Shown here in pieces: positions 10,166 to 21,637 of a stretch of DNA of 64,000 bases (its first letter is position 1; each line of letters opens with the position of its first letter). Where the stretch lies: assembly GCA_038496445.1 (NCBI GenBank), contig JALMLS010000321.1:62001-126000 (forward strand), read 5' to 3'. The notes under the pieces were generated by a model. The model did no database searches. It saw nothing but the letters and a program-made list of their open reading frames with translations, and was not told the origin of the DNA. The DNA is from Trichosphaerium sp. ATCC 40318 (Eukaryota; Discosea; Flabellinia; Trichosidae). Made by a program: the position numbers and the translations under genes.

Positions 10166-12903
10166 TTAATAGTTGTAGTGATGACAGTACGCGCCTTTAG
10201 ATGTAAGATCAAGTGCCGAGTAGATTTGCTTGCTATGACTGGATGATACTTGCTCTGGATCGAGCTCTATCACCAAACCATATCCCTTTTGTACGCATGA
10301 GAAAAAAAGTTCAATGACAAAAAAACAAATAAGTACCTTGTTCTTTTTGTGAGATAAAAAATTGCCTTTTGTAATTTGCAATACATCCTTATGAGAATAC
10401 TTTCTGAAGTGATCGATTTTTTTCTTTTCAAAGTCATACTTCATTCTAAAGAAACCCTAACCAACAAAAACATATCAGAATAAACATCAAAATTTTTTTG
10501 TTGCATCGCACCTTATCAGTGAGTACTAAAATCCGTTCTTGTTCCAAGTTCTGTCTGTTTACAAAAACAACAATCCAAGCCCCTTCGATAGTTTCATCCT
10601 CTTCCAACTCTTCACTTGTCTCAAGATGTTGTGTGCATTCCTCCAAAGCATGCATTTGTTCATCAGTCTAAAACAAAAATTATGAGACATCTCAAATGAT
10701 CTACACTTCTCGTCTCTTTTTCTTACCCATAGAACATCCATATCAAGCTCATCATCAAGCTTATAGTTACCAAGGAGTAAATCAATAGCGATCTTCAAAA
10801 AAGGTAAGGAACGAAGAAGACTGGTCAAAGGAATTGTTTTATATTACCTGTTTTAACCTATCACGGAAGTTGTTTATGTAATACCTTGATAGGCTATTAA
10901 CACCATCCATCATTACTCCTCTAGTTTGACGTTTTCCAGTGCGTGTAACATCACCCTTCAAAGCTGAAGTACCAGCATACTGTAAAGAGATCATATCTCC
11001 ATTATTAGCCCAAGCTAAAAGACGTCTATTAACAAAATTGTTTATGATAATGAAGTGTCTGGTTACCTTCTTTGAACATTCTTTCTAAGACTGGTTCCTC
11101 TTTCTCAAGAGAGAACCCTAGCCTCTTCAGTTGTGCCAGTAAACTAGCATGGGCGAAGATACTCTATAAAGGAATTAAGCCACAAAACAAAAATAGAGAG
11201 CGCTTTCTGGCTTAACCAAGCAATCTACATTTGTTTTAAACTTACCTGCACGAGATTTGTTCTGTCTAAGCAATCTAAACAATTTGTACGAATCACACCC
11301 GTTTGTTGACCCATAGTTTTACCGGAATCAACAACTGTATACCTAAGCACAAGGATTAGTATTAAAGTAATAAAAAAAAAAGAAAAAAAAAAAGAATGTA
11401 CATCAGTGCGTTGATTGCAGGGTTCATTTTATCCAATAGTTTCTTTACACTACTGAACATAGAAGATCCTCTTGTTTCAGCATGGAAATCGAATTCTACA
11501 AATCTACAGAAACATTAAAAAACGTTGTATTTGCTCACGTTTATTTTCAACTTCAAAAATCAAGAAAAGTGCTTTTGTGTTGTTATGGTACCTAACATCT
11601 CGTCCACTGTGTTTTTCAGCCTTCTCACGATCTTCAAAAAGCGTATGAGAGTGTTCTCTATAAGCCATAGCCAAAGGCGCTTCAACCCCATGGAGATCAA
11701 GTAATGTTACAATTATTTGTTTTTTATAGTACTTTAGTTGTTCATCAAAGTGCGTTGTAAACAGTCTATGCTACAAAAAAGTAAGATCCCTCTAAATAGA
11801 GTATCAAAACCAAAAACGAACATTAAGATCTTCATCTGGATCCAAGGTTGGCGTAGGCTTGTACTTGTATCCTAATAAATCAATCAGGGCGCTGTTGAAG
11901 TAACAATCGGATTTCCGAAAAATAGGTTGACTCGTTGAGCAATTAAATAAAGGAGTATACCTGATTGTGTCCATAGTAGTGGTACTGAACCACGTGTTTC
12001 TACATATGACATCCATATGTCATCCATCACTACAACCTATATAATAATAGCTAAGTGACATGAAGAATAATAAATAAAATTGATTGTTCATAACAAACCT
12101 GCTCCGTTTCTACAAAATTTGCCACGTGACCGCTTGCATCGACACCACGTGTAAAATAACGTGTTCCTACAATCCATTAATACATAGTGTCACAGATAGT
12201 GTATTTTTGAACCTGCACGATATCGACTAAACAAATGGTATTAGGATCGTAAAAAAGTTGTTGCAATAATACAAAAAAAATTTAGTTACCTGCGTCTGGA
12301 TATTAAAGCAAATTCAAAACTTTTTCCTTGAACCAAGCACGTGAATAATTGGATAGCTTAAGAGATGGAAAAAAGTGAGATATTGATACGTCACGTGATT
12401 ATTTTAACGTACAACCCCTTTGAACATAAAAATTAGTAAAAAAAAATACACGACCTTAAACAATGCTTTCAAAGTGATCGTACCGTATAACTGGTAGTAT
12501 CCATTCAGTAGCATTGTGTTGTATCAACGGATCCTGTAGTAGTAAAAAATAAATACAGTCACTTGACTACCATGATTATAGCTTACCTGAATGACTCTAT
12601 TCCAGAAAAATCTGTCATGTGCCTAGACCAACATTTTCAGCAATTTCATTGAATGTAAAATGTTTTTTTAATTTAATTTGACACATGTCTACATCATTGT
12701 TGTTTGTGTATGTAAAAGTTACGTACAATATTAAATAATGTTTGTGGTGATGTACTATGTAGATTTTGTCTACGTTCAAGCGTATTTGTAAGATCACACC
12801 TAGTTTATTTAAATGAAGAAGAAAAAAAAGATCAGCATAAAAATTGTGTTAAAAGAAGACTTTGGTAAAGCCATACGTGTACGAAAAGAAGAAATCCTTT
12901 GAT
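10166..12903 (-). CDS. Sac-domain plus hSac2-domain phosphoinositide phosphatase (INPP5F/Sac2-like)
   Basis: More than a dozen exons. In order: [77 protein letters not shown], an [10 protein letters not shown] segment, and the catalytic CX5R loop [15 protein letters not shown]. Then come the conserved [38 protein letters not shown] and [21 protein letters not shown]. After the Sac domain a C-terminal region (about 10166-10700) matches the hSac2 layout, ending at 10166. The pairing points to Sac2/INPP5F, a phosphatidylinositol phosphatase of the endocytic pathway, rather than SAC1, which has C-terminal membrane helices that are absent here. First exons lie upstream of 12903, possibly to about 13130, and are unresolved. 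Confidence 0.88.
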
Positions 12904-13306
12904 CTAAGAAGACGTAATAGTTCTCTGAGGTATGTATTTTCTTGTTTTTGCTATAAAAGGATCAGTTTGTTTGAAGTAAGACAAGCAAACATAAAAAAAA
13001 CTGATAACCAACATCAAAAAAAAAAATAAATCATGTGACAGATACCTGCTTTTCCGGTAGTTCTGACCGCGTTTGAGAGAAAGGAAAGCAACCAACGTCG
13101 TCTATCCTGTATATACAATGTCCGCTCTATTTATGGTAAGGCTGTTTAAATATGATAATGCTGAGGGAGTGTCAACAATGGAGGGTGAGTTAACAGAAGC
13201 GAAACGGTATTATTTTAGAAAGTAAAATAGTACTTAGTATGTACTACGGAGATTCTACTTTCAAGCTTGATAGCCACCGATTTCAGCGTATATTACGTAC
13301 CAATAG

Positions 13307-13818
13307 TCCTACTAGTGATTTTTCTGTGATAACAATTACAAAAGCGCTCGATTCAAGTCTGAATACGCCCAATATACCATAGACAAGGTGGCTAGCCGAC
13401 TTGGAGATTTCGGCTTCAATTCTTGTACTTGGGACTAATAAAAAATGAATTAAAGGACTTTAGCGCTACCACACACCTGAGACGTCTAATTTTTGCTGCT
13501 TTCTATCAATTATGACTGCTTTGTGCTCCTCAATTAGAGTAGAGTCCGATTTAAATACATAATAATCGTTTGGTTTGTACACTCGAATAGAGGAGTATAC
13601 AGGTAAGTACGTTTGCATCTTTGAGGCGCTTTAATGCAAATTATCAGACGTTTAGGTGTCACAACATTAAACGGTGTAGTTGCTGTAAAAAGGTAGCTGT
13701 ATGAGCTATGTGTGACTCGCTTGTAAAATACGCGATTGCGAGGATTTTTATCTGTCAATGCGAGGTCAATGAGCCACCTTCTTGCTGTTTTATCATAAAC
13801 AAGCGGTGTCAGAGCCAT
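13307..13818 (-). CDS. Unknown protein, possible MSP-like fold
   Basis: Exon 1 starts at the ATG at 13816-13818 (MALTPLVYDKTARR) and runs about 70 residues to a GTACTTAC donor. Two short exons joined in frame (EHKAVIIDRKQQKLDVS, then VPSTRIEAEISKSASHLVYG) follow. The N-terminal pattern (LALTDKNPRNRVFYKRVT, then a Phe-Val-Val-Pro strand) faintly resembles the major-sperm-protein fold, but this is a weak impression. The 3' end is not resolved beyond about 13307. A GTACGT donor further on suggests another exon. Confidence 0.4.
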
Positions 13819-14160
13819 TTACTGTACAGGCACAAAGTACATTGTGTAATTTGTCTGTACCACCTTAATGGTTAGTCTATAGTCATCGCAGTAGCGTAAG
13901 TAGTCGGTTTTATGACTTCTAACCATTGTTCATGGTGTAATTGTTTTAATTGCTTTTGCTAACAGCCATGCACTTAGGAGACGATCCACAAACTATCACA
14001 GATCCTATCAAGCCGCCTATACGCGAAAACCGATAAGCAGACATGAGGGCTAAGTAAGAAGCACTTTACCGTATAAATCTATCTAATTGCAAGGTACTGG
14101 AGAGCTTATTCGGCGGATCTAAAGGAAACTGGAACAACAAAACACTCTGGGAGCAAGCAT
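13819..14160. other. Gap, possible unresolved 5' exons
   Basis: About 340 bases. An ATG near 13967 and several AG acceptors could belong to the first exons of the downstream repeat gene, but no conserved peptide supports a choice. Confidence 0.35.
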
Positions 14161-15810
14161 GTGAATGATTCAGTTGAGGTTCGCCGTTCAAGTTTACATC
14201 CGTATGGTAAAGGAAAGCGACAAGGGTACGCACAAAGGGAAAATCTAGGTTACTCCAATCCCATTGAGGTATCGGTAACACTGTATAGGGAGCACAAAGG
14301 CGCTGACAATAGCACTAAACTGTTCAAGCACGTGTTGGTCAGAAACTATTTTATTAATAAACTTTTCAGGCGTGCTCCTTCGTCATATTGGAGCAACGTC
14401 GCGAACCAAAGATCTCTACTTGAGAATGTAGCAAAGAGATTTGGTATTAAAGTATTAGAGGATTGGTACAATATGACCAAAGAAGATATAGGCGAGCATG
14501 GATCACAGTACATCGTGTAAACTAGTTTTCACTTTTAGTCTCGAGGATTGATGTATTAACACTACTACAGGAGGTTACACAATAGCTCTGTATATGCGCT
14601 TTTGCTATATGTTTATCCTAACTATGCGTGGGAGCCTTGGAGATTTGTGTAAGCCTTTACAATATAAGCCTCTCAGTAATAGATTCATAGTTTAACACCA
14701 CATAATTTTTGGAGTGACATGACTGTACAACAGACGAGAATGAATGCCATTGGCGAACAATTGAATATTAAACATCTAGATGAATGGTATAATATAAGCT
14801 TAAAGACAATGATGAAAATAGAAGATTCTAAAGGGCTTATGTACGCTCTCTTTGACAATTCTTTTGATAAGTGATGACACTCATTATAGCAGTTTCTACG
14901 GAGGCTCTTTGTCCAAGACATTACAAACATTGTACCCAAAACACGAGTGGATGTTATCCGAATTCAAGTAAGTGCAAAAAATCACGTGATCTTCACGTGT
15001 CAATGTGTAATGGGACTTATTTGTTATAGGGCCAAACCACAATATTTCTGGAAAGACATTAAACATCAACGTTCAAAGTTTGATGAAGTCGGAGATAAAC
15101 TTAATTTAAAAGATTTGAGTGATTGGTATAATGTCAAATACATCACATTGCTAACAATGGGCTGTGGTAGTATCCTTACGTACGCACTAACATTTAAAAA
15201 AAAACAATGCAATGACAGAACAGACGTGAAATTTAAGTCAGAACAACACTTTTTTTGATGATCTTATCAATATGTTGAACTGACGATACTATTTAGTAAT
15301 AATTACTCAAGTACGCTTTCTAATTGCTTAGCTCATTTGTATCCTGATTATCCATGGGAAATTATTAAGTTCAAGTAAGGAACAACAATCTTTTTTTTGA
15401 CATCTTGCTAATTCCAAAATAAAAAAAAAGAAAAACACAAAAGTGTTGGCGTGAACCGATCCACCAAAAGGAGTTTTTAAGTCATATTAGTAATATATTA
15501 GCTATAGATAAACCAGAATCTTGGTGAGTATTTTATTGGATAAAAAGCAGTTACTGACTTGGTGTAGGTATCTTGTTTCAAATGATCAGATTAAGAAATT
15601 TGGTGGAGCAGGTTTACTCAAATACTGGCCTCACACATTGGCTCTATTTAACACAGAGTTTCCATGGGAATGGCATAGATTTAGGGGAACAAACAAGGCT
15701 ACTCAGATGTACTATTAATTGCTGTACGAATGAGAGAATGTAACTTTTGTTATTTTAGGTATTTGGATCGCCAAATCAAATCCCTCTTCAAACGATTACA
15801 CGCTGCTTGA
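14161..15810 (+). CDS. Four-repeat paralogue of the nuclease gene, nuclease domain absent
   Basis: Exon joining gives four copies of the unit seen at 1.75-3.35 kb. Landmarks are YWSNVANQRSLL...EDWYNMT with YPNYAWEPWRF; FWSDMTVQQTRM...DEWYNIS with YPKHEWMLSEF; YFWKDIKHQRSKF...SDWYNVK with YPDYPWEIIKF; and CWREPIHQKEFL with GGAGLLKYW and PWEWHRF. The last exon ends with a short basic tail (SLFKRLHAA) at TGA 15808-15810, just where the other gene runs on into its nuclease. No EYQG motif follows in the next kilobase, so this copy is truncated or specialised. The N-terminus is uncertain; 14161 is only the first codon of the open exon. One intron contains two CACGTG copies 11 bases apart. Confidence 0.65.
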
Positions 15811-16446
15811 AACCAAGAAAGTCTTTTAATACTTTGTAAATAAACAAGGCTTGCTTAACAATGCGATCTATGTACGATTAGAAGGTTCCACCTCACCCCG
15901 ACAGCGAGTGTTAATACACTTTTGGCAATTGGTTTTAAGATGGGTTACAATCAATGGATTTCCATGAATCTAGAATTCACCAATTCCGAGTTTTCTGAAC
16001 TTTGTTAAGCGTTACTCAATTGCACCTAGCTCTTTGGCGCTCTCTTGCAATTCAAGCAGGCGACTTAGCACTTCTAGGAGAATAATACCTGAACGACAGC
16101 TTAGTTCTATTGCTTATCTTATACATTATGTTGTATAGAAAAGTTGTGCGAATATCACTTGACAGACACTCTAAAAAGCTACAATCGGATAGTGTTGCAC
16201 TTAATACACCTTGATCTCCTTCACTTGCCACAAAAAAATGTTAGGTTTTATGCGATCATACACTTCGCTACTATTTGAAAGCAAACGTATTGATACAGGC
16301 GATCGGTTGTTAAAGATAAATATAAGACAATAACTAGTACTGTTATCAACCCACTTACATACATTGTTTTATAAGTGTATCAGGTACATAGTAGTGAGAG
16401 TACCTTTGACATCTTGCATCAAGGTATCTTCCGTATGAATGGCTGT
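15811..16446. other. Intergenic, no gene seen
   Basis: About 640 bases after the repeat gene. No nuclease exon, RNA gene or conserved peptide was found on either strand. Confidence 0.45.
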
Positions 16447-16562
16447 ACAGCTGTGTATGTTCTGTTGTGGAACAGGCGTCGTAATTTGTCACCATCACCT
16501 CCTCACCATAGCTCAGTTGGTAGAGCGGGAGACTGTAGATCTCTAGGTCACTGGTTCAAATC
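16447..16562 (+). repeat. Duplicated tRNA 5' flank plus truncated tRNA-Tyr
   Basis: This matches 8184-8302 with only a few differences: about 55 bases of 5' flank, then the tRNA (from 16502) up to GGTTCAAATC. The sequence then changes to AACAAAAT, so the 3' acceptor strand and the last B-box base are lost. No tRNA can fold from it. Confidence 0.88.
16502..16562 (+). pseudogene. 3'-truncated tRNA-Tyr
   Basis: Identical to the intact gene from CTCACCA to GGTTCAAATC, with the 3' T-stem and acceptor missing. The breakpoint lies a few bases downstream of the one in the inverted copy at 8498. Confidence 0.88.
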
Positions 16563-16721
16563 AACAAAATAAAAATCTTGGCTTACCTTTAGAGTGGTAA
16601 CACGCAACAAAGAGTGGACCTAGGATGTTGTCTTGTGATGTACACATCCATCTGCTTGCCAATCTCGAATTGACTTAAATGGCAGTCAAGCGAATGTTTT
16701 GGGTGTAGCTTGGCTTGACGT

Positions 16722-17911
16722 ATGGACGAGTACGATAAGTTGGTGCGAAAAGCGCAGAAATATGTAAACGCTGCTGGATCTGCCGTTATTAAGCAAACAG
16801 ATGCCGTCAAAAAGTTTTTTGCCGATAACGAAGATTATTGTACAGTATTGAAATACGTACGCCTAGATATACTATTTGAAAGGTATTTTACAATTGCTTA
16901 CACCTAAACAGTGTATTCCTGCCGCATGTCTCGGTGTAGCCATCCTAGGTGGCTTAATGATCAGAAGAGGGCTTGTACGTTACACTTCAGCGGATCTTAT
17001 CCCAGAACGCCTTATCAAGCGCAATAAATACTTACGGGGATACGTAACTCATGTTACAGACGGCACGCACTATTTGTAACGTAGATACTAGCCTTTTATA
17101 AAAACAACCTTTGACATCATCCTACATGGCTGGAATAGTTGTATTCCAGCGTCATTACGTTGAACTCACTAATATAACTCTAGGTGACACTTTCTTCTTT
17201 TACCACATGGTACGTTGATGTAAATCTCAAAACGCTTACTTCTCTTGAAGCCACTGCTCCGCAGGATCACTCCTTTTAGTCGTGTCAAGAGAATATCACC
17301 AGATGAGACTATAAGGGTTCGTGTATCGGGTGTAGATGCCCCTGAGATTGCTCATGGACCTGGTAAAGAAGGACAAGCTTTTGGTGAGATTGCAAAAGGT
17401 TTTTTGAAGAAAAGGATAGAACATAAAATGGTTACAATACAGCTCTTTCAAAGAGATCAATACTCAAGAGTTGTATGTAATACTTGGTATAAAAAGTGGT
17501 TTTTCTACAATGTCAATGCATCAAAGGAATTATTGAATGCAGGTATGGCAAGTATGTATGCAGGACGTTCTCCTCTTCCTGCAACAACTACAAAACGCCT
17601 TTTGGCACTAGAAGAGTACGTAATAATTCTTTACACTCAGTGGTTATCCTCCCTTACCACTGCTATGAGACTGTAGCTAGTGAAGTGACTGAGGCGGCAA
17701 AGTTGCTTTTTCGTTCAATTTTTTTTGACAAAAATGTGTCAGTTGTTCTTCTTGGGAAAACGATCTAATGTTGTTTTGTTTAGGAGAGCTAAAGCTTCAA
17801 AGATTGGTATTTGGAGCCAAGAGAATTATATCAGTCCTACGGCATATAAGCACAAGTACAACTTATATTTTTTCTTTCTTATCACTGAATTGTTATTTTT
17901 CAAGGAAATAA
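16722..17911 (+). CDS. Membrane-anchored staphylococcal-nuclease-like protein (LCL3/C3orf33 type)
   Basis: The N-terminal helix MDEYDKLVRKAQKYVNAAG is followed by one membrane segment (PAACLGVAILGGLMI), then YTSADLIPERLIKRNKYLRG and YVTHVTDGDTFFFYHMP. The SNase OB-fold follows: TIRVRVSGVDAPEIAHGPGK, EGQAFGEIAKGFLKKRI, FQRDQYSRVVC, LLNAGMASMYA and ERAKASKIGIWS. Arg and Glu of the SNase active site are present (RVRVSGVDAPE and the Arg of DQYSR). The order matches fungal LCL3 and animal C3orf33, which are mitochondrial or ER membrane proteins. Six introns; the one at 17063-17183 must be GC-AG to keep VTDGDTF in frame. The stop chosen at 17911 follows the SPTAYKHKK end. Confidence 0.85.
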
Positions 17912-17995
17912 GAAGCGAGTGCACAAGAGTTTTTTTCAACAAAATGCAAGAATTTAGAATAAATATTTAATTACCCCTACTTAGTTGGTAGTCAC

Positions 17996-18151
17996 ATGGA
18001 TTTTGTAGCCGACACTTCAAGTGACTGTAACACAGTCGTATTCGGCTATTCTATAAGTAGCAAGTTTCAAGACAAAAAGCAAAGTGCGTTTGAGGTTATA
18101 CAATCATTTGATGAAATGACATGTTGTCAAGTCATTGTTCGAATAAGTTAA
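17996..18151 (+). CDS. Small open frame, 51 codons
   Basis: Starts MDFVADTSSD and ends VIVRIS; no introns and no recognised domain. It lies in the short space between the SNase and membrane-protein genes. It may be a real small gene or an untranslated leader. Confidence 0.22.
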   Translation: MDFVADTSSDCNTVVFGYSISSKFQDKKQSAFEVIQSFDEMTCCQVIVRIS

Positions 18152-18206
18152 GTTGTAAAATTACACTAGCCACACAATAGGACCTCGTTGGTTCCTAATA
18201 GCAAGA

Positions 18207-19023
18207 ATGACCACACGCAAATCTCGTAGGCATAGAATAGACATAGCTGACATTAATGACTCTCCATACGTTGATACTCCACACGTTGATACTCCAAGGC
18301 GAAAAAAAGTGGTAAAAAAAGAACCAGAACCTGAAGGAACTCTTTTTGGTGAGTTAACTTTGTAGAATTGTTTATATTCATCAATATAGCTGTAAACGCA
18401 TAACCTTGCGTTGGCTATTATTGTAGATACACTTGTACAGCTTTTTATTGATTAACTATAAAAGGCGACATCAGACGCACAGGAAAGACGTTACGCAATC
18501 AAGTACCGCTCCTGGTCGTTATTTTGACCTTTATCGTATTTTATTTGATAAACCATCTCGTTCAAAAGCCACTCCTACGTGGTCTAGGTACGTTCTACGC
18601 AGCCACAACTGCTTTAAACCAAAACCAAATATGTTGTTATTCGCTAATCAAATCCCAAAAAACCCGAAAAAACAGAAAATCTATCACAAACACCACTTCA
18701 GTGATATTTAAAACCTTTTTGAGCGTATAGTACTGTTACATGATCTTTGACGTTTTTTTGTTATTTTAGGCATATTCGCGCTATGTAACGTTCTATTCAT
18801 CAGTGGCCTTTGGAGAAGCTTCTTAAAAGTACCAGAGGCAATATACAACTTAATACAAAGCTTCCCAAAAGACATTTTATTTACGTTATTCTCGACAATT
18901 GCTGCTTTTGCACAGAAGATTGCAGTTCTATTGCATAATAATTGGAAGATTCCTGCAGCTATATTCTTCTTTGTCAATGTGATTGTAGTAGTATTAGTAA
19001 TTGCTTATGGCATAGCAGATTGA
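18207..19023 (+). CDS. Multi-pass membrane protein, unknown
   Basis: Exon 1 encodes a basic N-terminus (MTTRKSRRHRIDIADI) with a duplicated VDTP motif and a KKVVKKEPEPEG stretch. Exon 2 (about 18482-18590) gives a hydrophobic helix LLVVILTFIVFYLI. Exon 3 gives amphipathic segments (LFISGLWRSFLKVPEAI) and a C-terminal helix IFFFVNVIVVVLVIAYG ending in IAD. Both joins keep frame with GTGAGT and GTACGT donors. Two to three membrane spans are predicted, with a long basic N-terminus probably cytosolic. No family was recognised. Confidence 0.6.
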
Positions 19024-19120
19024 AAAAAGAATTGTGAAAAAAAAAACCATAAAAATGTTGACGTCTGTCATTTGTACTTCGAACTTTTTTTTTTTAATTA
19101 CTACTCACAAAGTACAGCGT

Positions 19121-19243
19121 ATGTCTTTGGAGATAAAGTACACCGCCCAACAGATAAAAAAGCTATTGCATGTGGGTAATAAAAGCAACGAAAAAGTTAA
19201 GGATGCTCATAGGATACAGCTGCAGTATGAACTTCAGTACTAA
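19121..19243 (+). CDS. Small lysine-rich open frame
   Basis: Forty codons starting MSLEIKYTAQQIKKLL and ending at TAA 19241-19243. No domain was recognised, and it is close to the 3' end of the previous gene. Could be chance. Confidence 0.18.
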   Translation: MSLEIKYTAQQIKKLLHVGNKSNEKVKDAHRIQLQYELQY

Positions 19244-19302
19244 AACGAGAGTGAATAATTTCATCTCGGCATTGCGTTACCAAAATATACAAGAAATACA
19301 CA

Positions 19303-19458
19303 ATGGGTAGACCGGTTGACGTAGTTTCATCACTTTTCTCCTACAACACAAATAGCTTTCTTAATTCTGTTGGCTTTTTACAGATTTTCACACCATATCC
19401 ACCAATGACTTACAATGCGAGCGAAGGTATGGTTCTTGTCCCAAACGAAACAAAATGA
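19303..19458 (+). CDS. Small open frame, 51 codons
   Basis: Starts MGRPVDVVSSLFSYN and ends VLVPNETK. No domain or signal peptide is obvious. It may be the first exon of something not otherwise visible before the mucin gene at 19793. Confidence 0.2.
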   Translation: MGRPVDVVSSLFSYNTNSFLNSVGFLQIFTPYPPMTYNASEGMVLVPNETK

Positions 19459-19792
19459 CGGACCGCGCCCAGCCAACAAAGCCCTTTACTCACTGCGTTC
19501 GTTGTCCCACTCGTATACCTTAGGTGAGGCAAACAGAATGGATGTTTTTCTTCTTTCCTAATCGTAGAACTAGTTCCTAAACCAGCTACGTATGTAGCCG
19601 GTTTCCGTAAACATTAGCACAAGACCAGTGATTAATTGAGAACAGACAACATTGTGGTTGTCAATTTCTTTGATTCCAAAACCAGAAATTATCACATGAA
19701 TAATGTAACACAACTTCTCGAAGTACACTTAACCAAATTTGAACAAGACACGTATTTTTAGTAACATATTGTCTTCCTCAAAGCCATTCACA

Positions 19793-21324
19793 ATGATTAA
19801 AGCACTTCTATGTCTATTTACTCTACTTTCCGTTGCTCTAGCCTTTGGTACGTAGTACAGAATACCCATAGAACATATTTAAGTTTAAAACGAAGAAAAA
19901 ACAGCCTCAACAAGCTCAAACACTTTGTGATTAACAAATGTCGCATATTAAATAACAAAACCCTGTTTTCTATAAATCTATCTTTTTTATCGAGTTGACA
20001 AGAATCGTATTTCGGGTTTTGAGTTTGTGTGGCACAAAAAAATATATATAATGTCGGAATATGGTTTTCAATAAACATTTTCAAACAATATATTTTTCTG
20101 TGCCACACAAACCTCACATGCCTTTTAAGGACCCAATAGCCTCTTTTTCGTTTGTACAAAACCATATTTTACCAAAGCACTTTTCCTTTCACAATTGCAT
20201 TACACGTCAACCACACGCCTACCTCATTTTATGAGGTTGAAATATTTGAGAAAAAAAAACTAACATCCCGAACAGGCGAAGGTGATGGAGGAAATTGTAC
20301 CCTAATTTTTGGGTCACGTAATCTATTAGACAGTTCTGCACAACCGAATAACCCTGACTTCATTATTTCTAATACAGCAGTTGAGTATTTTGCATTAGCA
20401 TTCACTTCAGAAGCGAGAGTCACATTTGATTTTAACGATAATTCCTTTTTGTTCAGCCTTGGTGTTGACGGCACCACTGCTTTCCCACCTCTCGGAGTGG
20501 AATGTTTTATGGATGATCCAGTTATAGCAGGTACTACAGCCTTTCTTAATAGCTTGTTTGCTTTGAGTTTTGACCTACACAAACAAAACTGTTGTTCATT
20601 TAATTTTTTAGCTTCACATCAACACCTTGTTGATTAAAAGTACCTTTTTCTGACCTTTTCTTAGGGTTTTCGTTACTCTCCTCAAACTTTACTACTGCCC
20701 CTACGCCACTCAATTTCGATTCCAATTCATTCAGGTACGTTTAATTAGCCTTGAGCTCTCGTGTATATTCTTTTAAACTCGTACTGATGGTTTTGTAGTT
20801 TCACTTTTCCACAACAACAGCTAGGGTCGGGACAAGTTGGCATTATGATATTTACAGTTGATAGTCCACCAACAACAGCGGCTCCAACTCTACCACCAAC
20901 AACGCCTCCCCCAGTTGTACCAACAACACTACCACCAACGACACTACCTCCAACGACACTGCCTCCAACAACACTACCTCCAACAACACTCTCACCAACG
21001 ACACTACCTCCAACAACTCTACCACCAACAACTCTACCTCCAACGACACTGCCTCCCACAACACTATCGCCAACAACACTCTCACCAACGACAATACCAC
21101 CAGCAAGTCCGCCTACAACTCTACCTCCAACAACTTCTGCTCCAACAGCATCAACGTCAGTAACAGAACCACCTACAACTGTAGCCCCATCTCAATCTAT
21201 TCCAACCACAGAAGCACCAACAACAACAGCACCTACAACTGCGGCACCTACTTCTTCTTCAAAACAACTGAATTTTGTCAGTCTTGTTTTAGTCGTTTTT
21301 TCTTGTATTGCTTGGTTGTTTTGA
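19793..21324 (+). CDS. GPI-anchored mucin-like surface protein with PPTTL repeats
   Basis: Exon 1 encodes a clean signal peptide (MIKALLCLFTLLSVALAF). A 330-base intron follows, then an ectodomain beginning LFPFTIALHVNH with two Cys. A Pro/Thr-rich stalk comes next, made of tandem 15-base units encoding PPTTL from about 20890 to 21110 and degenerate units after it. The end is SSSKQ followed by a hydrophobic tail (LVLVVFSCIAWLF), the layout of a GPI-attachment signal. The dense threonines suggest heavy O-glycosylation. The repeat tract also opens long frames in other phases, which are artefacts. A hairpin of about 90 bases sits in intron 1 (20023-20112). The function of the globular head is unknown. 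Confidence 0.8.
20023..20112. repeat. Inverted repeat / hairpin in mucin-gene intron
   Basis: The arms GTTTGTGTGGCACA (20023-20036) and TGTGCCACACAAAC (20099-20112) are exact reverse complements. A/T-rich pairing extends the stem to about 25 bases around a loop of roughly 40 bases. Confidence 0.8.
20890..21110. repeat. 15-base tandem repeat (PPTTL codons)
   Basis: Units of the type CCAACAACACTACCT recur about a dozen times with synonymous or near-synonymous changes. They are the coding repeats of the stalk of the surrounding gene and a likely site of length variation. Confidence 0.8.
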
Positions 21325-21637
21325 GTTTTAATAGGCTGTAATACACCTATGTCTATTGACACAATAAAATAAACAATTTTTTCAGAATCACTTCGAAATC
21401 TATTTTTTCAAAACGATTTTCATTTTTTAAGCAGTGCCCGACTAGTGACTTATTTGGCCGTAAATTTCTAAATAACCAATAAACAAGGGCAAGTATGTTG
21501 TCTTTTTAAAGATTAGATGCTTTGACATTGCTGTAGTTACTACACGTTAAACAACATACGATTTACAAACAGAAAGTAATGATGTTAATGTTGTTTTTTT
21601 ATTTGATAAACAAGTTACTTATTACATGCCTGCCTCT
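21325..21637. other. Gap between convergent genes
   Basis: About 310 bases of 3' flank for the mucin gene (an AATAAA-like ACAATAAAATAA lies near 21361) and the MICAL-like gene. No other feature seen. Confidence 0.4.

Noticed and set aside
13590-13610. U1 snRNA-like 5' end (ACTTACCTG) on the minus strand
   Set aside because: It is only the complement of a GTAAGT-type site; the following bases do not match U1.
20852-21163. Long Gln-, Leu- or Val-rich frames in the mucin repeat
   Set aside because: They are other-phase readings of the 15-base tandem repeat; the PPTTL frame has the signal peptide and GPI tail.
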